NCBI RefSeq assembly: GCF_900496995.4
Contig: NC_044018.1
Span: 6,782,501 to 6,846,500 of the forward strand
DNA from: Aquila chrysaetos chrysaetos
Taxonomy: Eukaryota; Chordata; Aves; Accipitriformes; Accipitridae
Direction of reading: 5' to 3'
DNA length: 64,000 bases
The translations under genes and the position numbers were made by a program. Shown here one piece after another: positions 1 through 9,100 of the stretch; within the stretch, counting starts at the first letter, position 1; each line of letters begins with the position of its first letter. Below the pieces are notes generated by a model. The model saw only the letters and a list, made by a program, of their open reading frames with translations. It had not been told where the DNA came from and ran no database searches.

Positions 1-197
1 GCTGGACTTCTCACCCCCCACAATCTCCAGCGACGGCTGCTTCTCCAGCGCTTGGCTGGTCTGCTTGTGCCGGTAGCTCTGTGCCTGGCCGGTGGCACCG
101 GAGCCCGCGAGGGTCCCAGCGGCACCGTCCGTCTCGTTGGCTGAGGTTTCGTTGTAGTAGCCTGCCGGCTCCGCCATGCCACTGGATGCGCGTGGCG
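1..197 (-). CDS. TNFRSF21: TNFRSF21 (death receptor 6) coding exon 3, partial at window edge
   Basis: On the minus strand an acceptor (pyrimidine-rich tract then CAG at 200-198) opens a frame that runs 197 to 1 without a stop. Its first two bases complete a codon started in exon 2, predicted Ala234; residues 235-299 follow. This is the extracellular stalk between the cysteine-rich domains and the membrane. It is rich in Ser, Thr and Gly and carries two N-glycosylation sequons (NET at about N249 and N254). The end, LEKQPSLEIVGGEKSS, resembles the human DR6 stalk around its GGEKSS motif, which is why I read through the donor-like GGTGAGAAG near base 10. The transmembrane helix and cytoplasmic death domain must lie to the left of the window. 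The stalk is the least conserved part of the family, so the phase match and GGEKSS carry the identification. Confidence 0.85.
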
Positions 198-1865
198 CTG
201 GAGAGGGGACAAAATCGGGAACTGAAGAGTTCAGACCTGCGAAAGGAGAGGAGAATTCAGTGTCACGGCACCGGAGACGCGATACGGCATCACATCACGG
301 TCTAAGACCTGCCTGAGCGTCTGCTTGGCCAGCAGACAGAAACCCAACGCCAGGCAGCGAGAAAGGGAAGGGGTGAAGTTGAGGTTTGGCTCTGGGAACA
401 GATGGGTACGGTTACAGACGTAGGTTCAAGGTAAAATTGACCCCTGGTGGTTAAGACTAGTGGCAGCTCATGAAAAAAAATGAGTTATTAAAGGCATGTT
501 GTCAATTTGTGTTTGTCCCACGTTCAGTGTTTCTCAGAAAACCTGCAACTTTGAGGGAGTTGGTTTAGGAGTTTCTTAGGTTTATGAACAGCAAGCAGCT
601 GTGGATGCATCAACTACAAAACAGGTTTCTGAAGCAACAGAATCGACCAAACCTCCCCCTTAGAGCTACTTTCCATCTTTTTTGAGTTTTCTTATCAACC
701 AACAGCTCTCAGGTCCCAGCCAGATGCATGACCAAAGCCTGGTGAGAAGCCAAAGGAATGTTGTGGCAAAAACTAGAGCTTACTTTGGAAACTCGTCTTT
801 TGAAGATCATGTCTCATCCCAGTTGGGCCAGAGAGTGGGTGTAGCCATCGGTAACCTGATTTTGCCTCTGGCGTGGTTACCCAAAACACTCTGATCAGGA
901 TACAAACACGGAAAATGCTTTAACTTTTACCTAATTCTCTACAGTTGATTTCAAAGTTCAGGGAACACCCTCCTGTCCTCTCCCAATGACACACCAGTGG
1001 CATATCAAGCTCTGAGACCTAACAACAGAGAAGCACTGGGAGTCTACCACTGTCAGCGCTTCCCTGCTGTTGCATTCACCAGCTCAGGTGTACAGGCAAC
1101 CAGAAGTTGCTTTTTTTTTTTTTAATAAAATGCCCCATTTGAGATACTGTAAGAAGGCTGCTTCCCAGGCAGTGCTGAGCACCACCTCAAATGGGGTCCC
1201 ACAGCACCACTGCAACCAGCCACGGCTAAAACATCTCCATAAAGACTGTGATGATGTATCATTTCCGATTAAACAAGAGAATGGGGAATTCAACCCAGTT
1301 CTCCCCACCAGTGATAACTAATAGAAATCTTAGAGGTTAAAGAAAAAATTTACGGCACAGCCTAGGCTCCCGGAGGGCTGTTTTGGCAATGGTTCCCATT
1401 CAAGCCGATACACTGGCACAGTACGGGGCGAAACGCAGCAGGGAAAGCATGGGCAGGAAAGCAGTGAATTCATCAGCAAACGAGTCTGGTGGAGCAAAGC
1501 CCCTCTCCTGCCAGGGTTTTCCTGCTGCACCCTGCTCAGGTTTGCCACAAATGCGCAAAGACTTGTGCCAGCACAACACACAGATGGGAAAAGCGGCTGA
1601 GGAACGTGATGTCCTTTCAGTCCAAACAGTAGGACAGCCAGGAGTCCAATCATGACTACAGACTCGGTGAAAATGTTATTAAACGTGGTTTAACACAAGC
1701 GAGGGCAACCTGATGCGCTCCGGAGCTGCCTTCTGGCCAAGAAGCAAAAGCACCATCCACGCTTTAGACCAGGTGGCCCTTTAACAGCCTAAAGCCAACC
1801 CTGACCGAGGCAGGAATGCAATCCCACAACCAAAACCACGCCTGTGTTTCAGTGGTGGACATTAC
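198..1865 (-). other. TNFRSF21: TNFRSF21 intron 2
   Basis: This 1668-base phase-1 intron has donor AAAG/GTAATG (GT at 1865-1864) and acceptor CTCTCCAG/CG. I see no gene, RNA or transposable element in it. A short T run lies near 1109-1123. Open frames of 60-107 codons on both strands look like chance: they show no family motifs and overlap one another freely. Confidence 0.85.
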
Positions 1866-2520
1866 CTTTGGGAAGATGAGCGGTCGGTGGAACTTCGTAG
1901 GGCTCTTCACCCGTTTCGGCGCTTGACGAAGTCAAAGACGTGTTCGGAAGAGACGCTGGAGAACCACAGATGTTGTCACTCTCCTTCGTCCCTGGCTTGA
2001 TGACCACCATGTTTTTTGCAAAGCAGTCAGTGTATGTTTTGCACTTCATCACACTAGAAGGCACATCAGAAAAGGTACCACGAGGGCACGGCTTGCACCT
2101 AACGTCTTCCGTCTCCGTTCCTTTCTTGCGGACGCCCCAGCCGACCGGGCACACCGTGTAAGGGACGCAGGTATCGTTCGTCTGAAACGTACCAGACAGG
2201 CAAGTGCACTCGCGGTCAGTCAAGGCAGTACAATGAGTTTTCTCAATCATTGGCAGTTCACAGGGTTTTCTACAAGGGTGGCACCGCTCTATGCCGTTCT
2301 CATGCTTAGTAAAGGTCCCATCCGGACAAGGGCTGCACTCTCTTAAGGTACTCTTCGTACAGTGTTTAGACACGTAGGTTCCTGCGGGACATTTGTCGCA
2401 GATCAGCTCTTTGTTGGTGGCACGGTCGAAGTGGCGGTACTTGCCAGGGGAGAGGCTGATGGCATTCTGCTCGGAGGTCAGCTTCGACTGACCGTCGGCG
2501 GTGCCAAGGAGCACGAGCAG
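1866..2520 (-). CDS. TNFRSF21: TNFRSF21 (death receptor 6) coding exon 2: signal peptide end and four cysteine-rich domains
   Basis: DR6 is a type I membrane receptor of the TNF-receptor superfamily; in mammals it takes part in axon pruning, myelination and lymphocyte control and has been reported to bind amyloid-precursor fragments. This 655-base exon encodes residues 16-233 plus one base. It opens with [12 protein letters not shown], the hydrophobic end of the signal peptide. Cysteines from C56 to C200 follow, in the spacing of four TNFR cysteine-rich domains. The stretch [14 protein letters not shown] (ending at C157) and [12 protein letters not shown] (about 187-198) are near-identical to my memory of mammalian DR6. 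Sequons occur at about N130 (NDT) and N208 (NTS). The acceptor is TGTCTTCCAG/CTG and the donor AAAG/GTAATG. The frame is open throughout and no key cysteine is evidently lost. It joins exon 1 in phase 0 and exon 3 in phase 1. Confidence 0.96.
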
Positions 2521-3990
2521 CTGGAAGACAGGCGGAAGGTATTAGTCAACAACAGCGCGTGACCGGAGCCCTCTCTGCCGGCAATCCCTTGCAGAATCTC
2601 AAGGGATGTCCCAGAGCCGTGGGACTACGGGGATGTTTCTACACCCAGGGGTGGGAGCTCAGCGAGGTCGAGGTGGAAGAGAACCGGTGCAGACAGCAGC
2701 ACGCTCCCCAGACACATCGCCAGCTACGATTATAATTCCTTAAATTTGACACCACGCTTCTCGGCGAGACTAAGCATCATTTACACTGCAACCCTGCCAG
2801 GGCGGTAAATACCGCTAATTGTGTTTCAGCAGTACGTGCTACCTGGCCACCCCAGGAGAATTCAGACCAGCTTTGGATTTCAAGGCTGAGAGGCTCCAGC
2901 ACGAGCCAGGCGCTTGCCGAGAAAACCAAAAAACACACGCGGGTGACAGCTCTGATCTGTAAAACTTTCCTCCTCTGTATTTGTTAATCTGCACTTGTTC
3001 AAATAGTTACCCAAATAACGCAAACCAGGATGAAACCTGGGCCAGCAGCCGTTACTGGACTATTTCTCAGCCCCTCTGCCCTTCCATGATTTTTTATGAC
3101 CCTGCACAAGCGTAGGGTTTGGCGAGACCGCAAGGGATGTTCTGCTTCGAGCCTCCAACCACATCTGAACCCACTTTAAACCAGATGCATTAGCAACAGG
3201 AGAGAAAACCCAAAGCTATTTTTAAGCTCTTTGAGGAGCTCTGCTGTAACTCAGTTCCTCATTGCATCAGATACAGGTAAAAGGTCTCCAGTTTTGAGAC
3301 ACTGAACTGCATCCAGCTGGGCTTCGCTACATGACGACTACAAATCTGTTTATCTCTACCTAGTTCCAATCGCAGGGCTTTATTCACTTAATTCCTTTGC
3401 CTCGAGGCTGCTCCATTCCCAAGAGAAGCTCCATCTACCAAGCAGGACCTCTGCTTCCTCCAGACCTCTGGTCCATGGATTTAGCGTCAGTTATGCCAGC
3501 AGAGATAAGACACCAAGAACAAAAGGCATATTGAAAGAAAGGCTGACACAACCTCATACAGCATGTAAAGCAACAGAAAAAAAAACATTTTCAAACAGCC
3601 ACAGGCTGAGTTAGGAGGGAGAGAGAGGAACGAGCCAACGTTACCTTGAATTCCCAAAGGTGCTTTCCTACACCGAAGGTAAAAAGACCAGAGACCCTAA
3701 CGCTTTTCAGCTGCACAGACAGGCACATAAATCACTTGGCTATGTTATACAAGCCCTTGCCTCTTGCTCTGCTACCTACTCTGGGCTATCAGCCAGCAAG
3801 AATATATTCAGAAGGGAAAAAAAAAAAAAGCCTCCCAACAACATGACTCTGCAGAAGGCACATCGCAGCAGAGCCGCAAGCCGCGCCGCATCATTTTTGG
3901 TGCAGTCTCTTGCTTCCTGGAAACACACAGCACATTTCTGTTTCACCTGCTAAATAATTTATGGCTTGGGATTTGTACAAAACACTTCAA

Positions 3991-4014
3991 TTTTTTTTTT
4001 TTTTTTTTTTTTTT
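3991..4014. repeat. T24 homopolymer
   Basis: An uninterrupted run of 24 T on the plus strand, so poly-A on the TNFRSF21 sense strand, within intron 1. A shorter A run lies nearby at about 3818-3829. No retroposed gene body is recognisable beside it. Confidence 0.95.
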
Positions 4015-4638
4015 CTCTCTCCTGAAGCAGCAATTACAGAGCAGGCAGAAGCAGGCAAGCCCACAGGAGTTGACAAGGATCTTGCAGCGGCCAGGCTAAT
4101 TACAGCACGTCAAATTAAAAAGCGGGGCTGCCCTGGCAGGCAGCAAAGGCTTACAGGATGCATTTTATTTTTCCCCTCCCCTAAGACACGATTTAACGAA
4201 GCGCTTAGCTGGCTCTAAGGAAACCTGCCGCCCGTAATCTTCATGACGCAACCCTGAATTAGCAAACCAGATGCAGCAGGATCCGACCTCTCGAGGTTGC
4301 GTGGGGGGTCACCTGCGTTACTCATCTTTCTCCCCGCGCCGGCGCTGAGCGGGACGGGGCATCGGGAGAGGCAGGACAGGCAGCGGCTCTCCTGCCTCAC
4401 TGGGAATGAGCTGCATGCTGCCGCCTCAGATGCCGATTTCGCCCTCTGCATCGAGCCAGACCTCAGGAAACCCACGGACAACCCTGCCACAAGCACGCGC
4501 CACGGGTCGCATCCTGCTCTCCCTTTTCTTCCCATCTTCAGCATCTTTCCATCACTCATCTGGGTAACTACAGCCAGCGGGACCTGCACTACTGTAACAG
4601 CACCAGGTTTGGTTTGGGGTTTGTTTTTATTTTTTTTG

Positions 4639-4663
4639 TTTTTTTTTTTTTTTTTTTTTTTTT
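4639..4663. repeat. T25 homopolymer
   Basis: A run of 25 T preceded by a further T-rich stretch from about 4621, in intron 1. Neither flank looks like a processed transcript. Confidence 0.95.
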
Positions 4664-5095
4664 AAACCCCATCTCAAGCAAAGCGGCACTGGTGCTTTTG
4701 AACATCTCCAGATCTTCAGGTGCACATGCACTTCCAAGCATAGGGACAACAGCAAGTCCCAGCAGGAGAAGGCTAAGCAGCGTTGAGCATCCTCTATTTA
4801 TTCAGATTGGCACTTCTGCTCCCTAAAAAAAAATCCAGCTGCTCAGGTTTCATGTTTGGCACCACTGAGATCTCTGAAAGAGAACACCAGGAGCAGGAGG
4901 ACATCTTCAACAAAAAGGGGTGTCTGCTGGTTTGGTCCCTCATCCTCAGGACTGCCCAGCAGTGAGCAAAACTAGACCTTTCTGGCTGATACACCCAGTT
5001 TCAGTGGCAAATGCAACAGAGTAATGAAGTGAGCTCTGCTTAGCCACTGGATTTTGGCTCATTACTCCAATACCAAAGCAAGCGGATAGGGTAAC

Positions 5096-5134
5096 AAAAA
5101 AAAAAAAAAAACCAAAAAAAAAAACCGAAAAAAA
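5096..5134. repeat. Interrupted poly-A tract
   Basis: A run of 16 A followed by ACC- and CCG-interrupted A runs, in intron 1. It is opposite in orientation to the T runs at 4.0 and 4.6 kb. Confidence 0.93.
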
Positions 5135-5894
5135 GAAATCAGTGCAAGGCGACACTAAAGAGCAGATTAGGTTTCAAGCAGTTTCGGTGCTGCTCTCCAT
5201 GCCCGACACAGGAGCAACTCTCGACACTGAAGCCAAGAGGGTCAAGCGGGACAGGGTGGCCATGATCCCAAAGACCATCCCCAACTCAGCCTCAACGCCC
5301 TGCCCCGCACGGGCCAAGGCACTTCCCAGCCACCTTCACCTATTCCAACACGTGGAGGTTTTACGGTACGAGGAAAGCAGATCAGGCTGGGGAACGCTCT
5401 CATTTTCACCTCCCCACATCGGGGAAATGGCTCAGACAAGGGGACCTTCGCGCTTGGCTGCAAACAAACCCTCGAGCCTGCCGCTCATGTGGGCATGACC
5501 CACCTTACCACCACCCAGCTTGATGACTCCATCTCAATGGTCACGTCTATGCTGTGCCTCCATCACCCTCTTAAATAACTGCCTGCTGCAGGAGAGACCC
5601 CGTGGGCAATCTGCACGGTAAATAGCTTTTAGGGGGTCACAAGCTTCCCCGGCACATGGACAGAGGATGCGGCTGGGAATACAACAGCTCATTCGGGACC
5701 TAAACCCATTCGGTGGCCCAGTGAGTCAAAACACCAGCAGAAAGTTGGTGGATCAACAGGCATTTGTGTCCTGAAAGGGGGTGACACCTCGAGACAGTCA
5801 TAATCTCGGGTTGCATACAGTGCCGCCCTGCTGCCAGCCCTGCAGGGGAGGCAGCAATAAACCTACAAAATTTAAAAATAATTAAAAAAAATTT

Positions 5895-5913
5895 AAAAAA
5901 AAAAAAAAAAAAA
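5895..5913. repeat. A19 homopolymer in an A-rich stretch
   Basis: A run of 19 A, preceded by AAATTTAAA-type sequence from about 5867. It is the fourth long A/T homopolymer in 2 kb of intron 1. Confidence 0.93.
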
Positions 5914-7743
5914 GAAGAAAAGACAAAAGCTAGCTAAACGCAGGGCAGTTGACCCCGGTAGAGAAGAGCAGGAGCAGATAGCTGTAAGCGAGCAGGGATC
6001 GACAGTGCTAAATTGATACTCTGGGAACCAGCAAAACCAGCACAATTTGGTAGAAACGGCAGCTGGCTCCATGGCGATGCCTTGGCACAGGTCGGGGAAG
6101 GGCTGCACAGCCCGCCGCCCTTCCCGAAGGTCAGCTGCACCCTCCGCCAACCAGCACCAGGAAGTCGCTTGCGACATTAAAGGAGAAAAATAAAATTGTA
6201 AAACAAACCCAGAAAAAACAAATAAACTGGTCTGGAAGTTTTATGGTAACTTTGCAAACAGGAGGAGCCCATCTCCTGCCCCGCTCACTGTAAAAAGGAT
6301 CAAGTTACTCTGAAAAAAGTTGCCGGTGAGGAGAGTATCGAAGAGCAAAGCAAGTTTCTGCTTCTTGCAACGTGACCAGCTATTTCAGCTGGTTTGGGGT
6401 TTGTGAAACCGAAAGTCCGGGGCTTACCCTGCTCAGCAGTCCCTTTACTACGTCTCAAGCGCGAAACGCAGGCAGCCGAGCGTGCCAAAACAGCAGCACC
6501 AGCACATCTGGTCCCCATGAAGGAAAACCCAACAGCTACTCCTGCAGCCAGCACCGACCAGAGCTTGCAAGCATCCCCGGCAGCCACGGTTTTGGTCCGA
6601 GCAGATGAAATCCCCCAGGCTCCCGAAATCCCCGAGTCAAAGCAAGGAGACATCACGCCGGTTCGAGGCAAGAGGATGGGGGGAGACGGTGGAAACTACC
6701 TTGCGGCAGCTGGCGGCCGCCCACAGCCCACGCCAAGCAAGGCAAACCACAACCAACGCCGCCTTACACAACTGCTGCCAAGCAGCTATCGCTCAAAAAC
6801 CAAGCAGCCGGGCGGATTCGGGTTTGCTGCACCAGTAAGAGACCCACCAACTATTGATTTGAACGTACTTCCAGCAGGCTGGAAAGACATTAACTCCTTG
6901 TGGGGCACCAAAGGGAGTTGCCCAAAATTTTGAAGATTAAGATGTCGGATGAAGAAACCCTGGCCAGCGGCCACGGGAGCATCCTGCCAGCTCACGAGCT
7001 AACGGGAATTTTGTCTTACAGCTCGTTTGCGCGTACGATGAGCACACACAGAGGTTGAGTACACGCGTGCACGAGCACTATACGCGTGAATTTGCTCAGA
7101 GTCTCAGCTTCATTTTGCAAAATTGCTGGTTTATTTCCCTACACCTTGATATCACTCTTCCCCCCCGCCCCCCTTCCCTCTCTACCTGCCATTCCCGACT
7201 GACCTCCAGGATCCCAGCTGGAGCTCCGTATCTCAAGCTCCCCATCAGCATCTCATCTTCCAGATGTGCAGCAGCACCCTCCTCTCCCAGTGGGAAACCG
7301 GCGCTCGCTCGGGAGCACCCAGCCAGCACCGTGCACGGACCCCGGCTGCTCCGCCACGGCGCGAGGTTACCCGTCCCCTTCAAAGCAACGAGGCTGTTTC
7401 CTGGCTAACGCTCTCCCAGCTTTAGATTAATTTTTTGTTTAGTGGGATTCCTGTCGAGCCAGCACCAGCTTGCTAAGATCCACCTTGAGTTCAAGAGCAA
7501 GTGGACTCCTCGGTTACACAACCCAGCCGCAGCAGCTGCGGCATGTGCCTGACACACCGAATTACCGTCTCTCCCCCAAAAAAGACGGGATGTAGCCCTA
7601 AAGCTCTGATGGGAAAGGGCCCTACCTGGGCAGGTAAACCTGGAGGCGAACCCACGGGAAAACATTTCCGTGTTAAGCCAGGGCAGCCGCCTTCAGTTAG
7701 CAGCAGTGAGTTTTGCTGCCTGTCCAAGAAAAGCAGCTGGGAG

Positions 7744-7764
7744 GGATGGATGGATGGATGGACG
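7744..7764. repeat. GGAT tetranucleotide repeat
   Basis: About five near-perfect GGAT units with one substitution (GGAC), at the intron 1 edge of the CpG island. Confidence 0.9.
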
Positions 7765-8082
7765 GACAGACTCCAGCCCAGCGCGGAGCTTCGGGAGCGG
7801 GGCAGGGGGACGAAGCGAGGATCCGCTCAGCCCTCGAGGCGCGGGCACAGCCCCGGGAGAAGCAGCCCCCGGGCAGGATGCCGCCCTCCGCCCGCCTGCG
7901 GCGAAACGGGGGGGGGGGGCGGAGAGGACGGAGCAGGGGACATCGCACCCCGCCAGGCTTGGGGGTGCAGGGGCCGGGGCGGGCAGCACCCCCCGCGGAA
8001 GGCACAGGGGAGCGGCAGGACACCCGAATACACGCGCAGCCCCCCCAAAACACCCCCCCTGCCCCCACCAGCCAGGCAGCAC

Positions 8083-8122
8083 GCGTGTCCGTGTGTGTCC
8101 GTGTCCGTGTCCGTGTGTGTCC
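8083..8122. repeat. GTGTCC/GTGT simple repeat
   Basis: Alternating GTGTCC and GTGTGT units over about 40 bases in intron 1 of TNFRSF21, near exon 1. Confidence 0.9.
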
Positions 8123-8242
8123 CCCCCTCCCCGCCCCAGGCAGGAGGGGCGGGCGGGCAGCCCCGCACTGCAGCACATCCCCACCCACGCCCCCGCCGAC
8201 ACGCGGATCTTGCTCGGGCGGCGCAGGGACGGCCCCACCGCA

Positions 8243-8272
8243 CCCCCCCCCCCCCACGACACACACACACAC
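8243..8272. repeat. C13 homopolymer and (AC)7 microsatellite abutting the exon 1 donor
   Basis: Thirteen C (8243-8255) are followed by seven AC units (8259-8272). On the TNFRSF21 sense strand the intron therefore begins GTGAGTGTGTGTGT. The microsatellite contributes bases of the extended donor site, and length changes would act just inside the splice junction. Confidence 0.93.
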
Positions 8273-8276
8273 TCAC

Positions 8277-8321
8277 CGTGAGGAAAGCGGCGGAGCTCCG
8301 GCACGCCGCTGCGGCCCCCAT
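8277..8321 (-). CDS. TNFRSF21: TNFRSF21 coding exon 1: start codon and first part of signal peptide
   Basis: The ATG at 8321-8319 opens a 15-codon frame, MGAAAACRSSAAFLT, ending at a good donor (CACG/GTGAGT). Joined in phase 0 to exon 2 it gives a standard signal peptide: a short start, an alanine-rich segment, then a leucine-rich core from AAFLT through LLVLLG, with likely cleavage near A-D-G. The start is chosen because it is the only ATG in this frame just upstream of a donor that restores the signal peptide. The context before ATG is GCCAGC with G at +4, which is a favourable Kozak site. The N-terminus is shorter than the human leader I remember, and an upstream non-coding exon cannot be excluded. 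Confidence 0.88.
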
Positions 8322-8442
8322 GCTGGCGGCCGGGGGCCGAAGCCGGGGGGCTCCCACACCCCCCCCCACACCCCACCCCGCGCAGCGAGGCGCTGCCCGC
8401 GTCCAGCCGCGCTGCCCTTTACGCGGCGGCGGAGCGGGGGAG

Positions 8443-8470
8443 CGGCGGCGGCCGGCGGCGGCGGCGGCGG
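8443..8470. repeat. CGG trinucleotide repeat in the TNFRSF21 5' region
   Basis: CGG/GGC units, broken by one CCGG, lie about 120-150 bases upstream of the start codon and probably within the 5' untranslated region or core promoter. On the sense strand the unit reads CCG. Confidence 0.9.
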
Positions 8471-8502
8471 GGAGCGGTGTGGGGGCAGGCGCCCATGGCG
8501 GC

Positions 8503-8534
8503 GGGCCGGGGCCGGGGCCGGGGCCGGGGCCGGG
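8503..8534. repeat. GGGGCC hexanucleotide repeat
   Basis: Four perfect GGGGCC units (8508-8531) are flanked by partial copies on both sides. The unit is written on the plus strand, which is antisense to TNFRSF21. The tract could form a G-quadruplex on that strand. It lies about 180-215 bases upstream of the TNFRSF21 start codon. Confidence 0.95.
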
Positions 8535-9100
8535 CGGGGGCCCTGCCGCCCGCCGCGCGCTCCCACCTGCCTGCGGGGCCGCCGGCTGCGCACTGCCGCG
8601 GGGCGGCGCGCACGTGGGGCGGGGCGGGGCGGCCTTTGTGGCGTCACCCGGCCGCGCAAGCCGGCGCGCGAGGGCGCCCCGCCCCGCCCCCCTCCCCTCA
8701 GCGCAGCGCCGCGCACCCTCCGCTCCCCCTCACCCTCACCCCCCCCCCCGCCTCAAGTGTTTTCTCCCACCCGCGGCCGGGGGGGGGCGATGCCCACGGG
8801 GGGGGGGCTCCGGTGCCGGCAGCTTTCGAATCTCAGCCCCCTTGTGCCGAGCGTCGCGGTGGCGGCGGATAGGCGGCGAGGTGTCGGGAAGGGGGTCGTG
8901 GGGCCATGCCGGGAGGAACGGGAGGTGCTGGAGAGGGGCCGCCGCGGGAGGCCGAGGTTCTTCCAGGGGACGGGAGCGGAGATGAGGGCTCGGCGTGGGT
9001 CCGGGGTCCGGCCGGGGGACCCGGGGGCGGGGGAGGCCCCAGGTGAGGCCGGTCGGGGCCGTGAGGGTTTGCGGGCGCACCGGACCGAGGGGTTGTGCGA

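Larger units (their letters stand above)
2521..8276 (-). other. TNFRSF21: TNFRSF21 intron 1
   Basis: This phase-0 intron of 5756 bases has donor CACG/GTGAGT at 8276 and acceptor TTCCAG before 2520. Its donor-proximal end lies inside the CpG island. The middle holds several long A or T homopolymers, listed separately. I recognise no CR1, no nested gene and no structured RNA. Open frames up to 179 codons (for example 6394-6933, plus) show no domain or motif. In the GC-rich part, frames of up to about 500 codons (7501-9209, plus) arise because stop codons are rare in CpG-island DNA. Confidence 0.85.
7700..9100 (-). promoter_or_regulatory. TNFRSF21: CpG island and promoter region of TNFRSF21
   Basis: This stretch is very rich in C, G and CpG compared with its flanks and covers the first coding exon, the 5' untranslated region and the upstream flank. 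Visible motifs are an E-box CACGTG at 8611-8616, overlapping GGGGCGG Sp1-type GC boxes at about 8616-8632, and a CRE-like GCGTCAC at about 8641. There is no obvious TATA box, as is usual for such promoters. The transcription start is probably between about 8400 and 8650 on the minus strand, but I cannot place it. Simple repeats inside the island are listed separately. The boundaries are by eye. Confidence 0.85.

Noticed and set aside
6394..6933. 179-codon open frame in TNFRSF21 intron 1
   Set aside because: No conserved motif, overlapping frames on both strands, and it sits wholly inside an intron.
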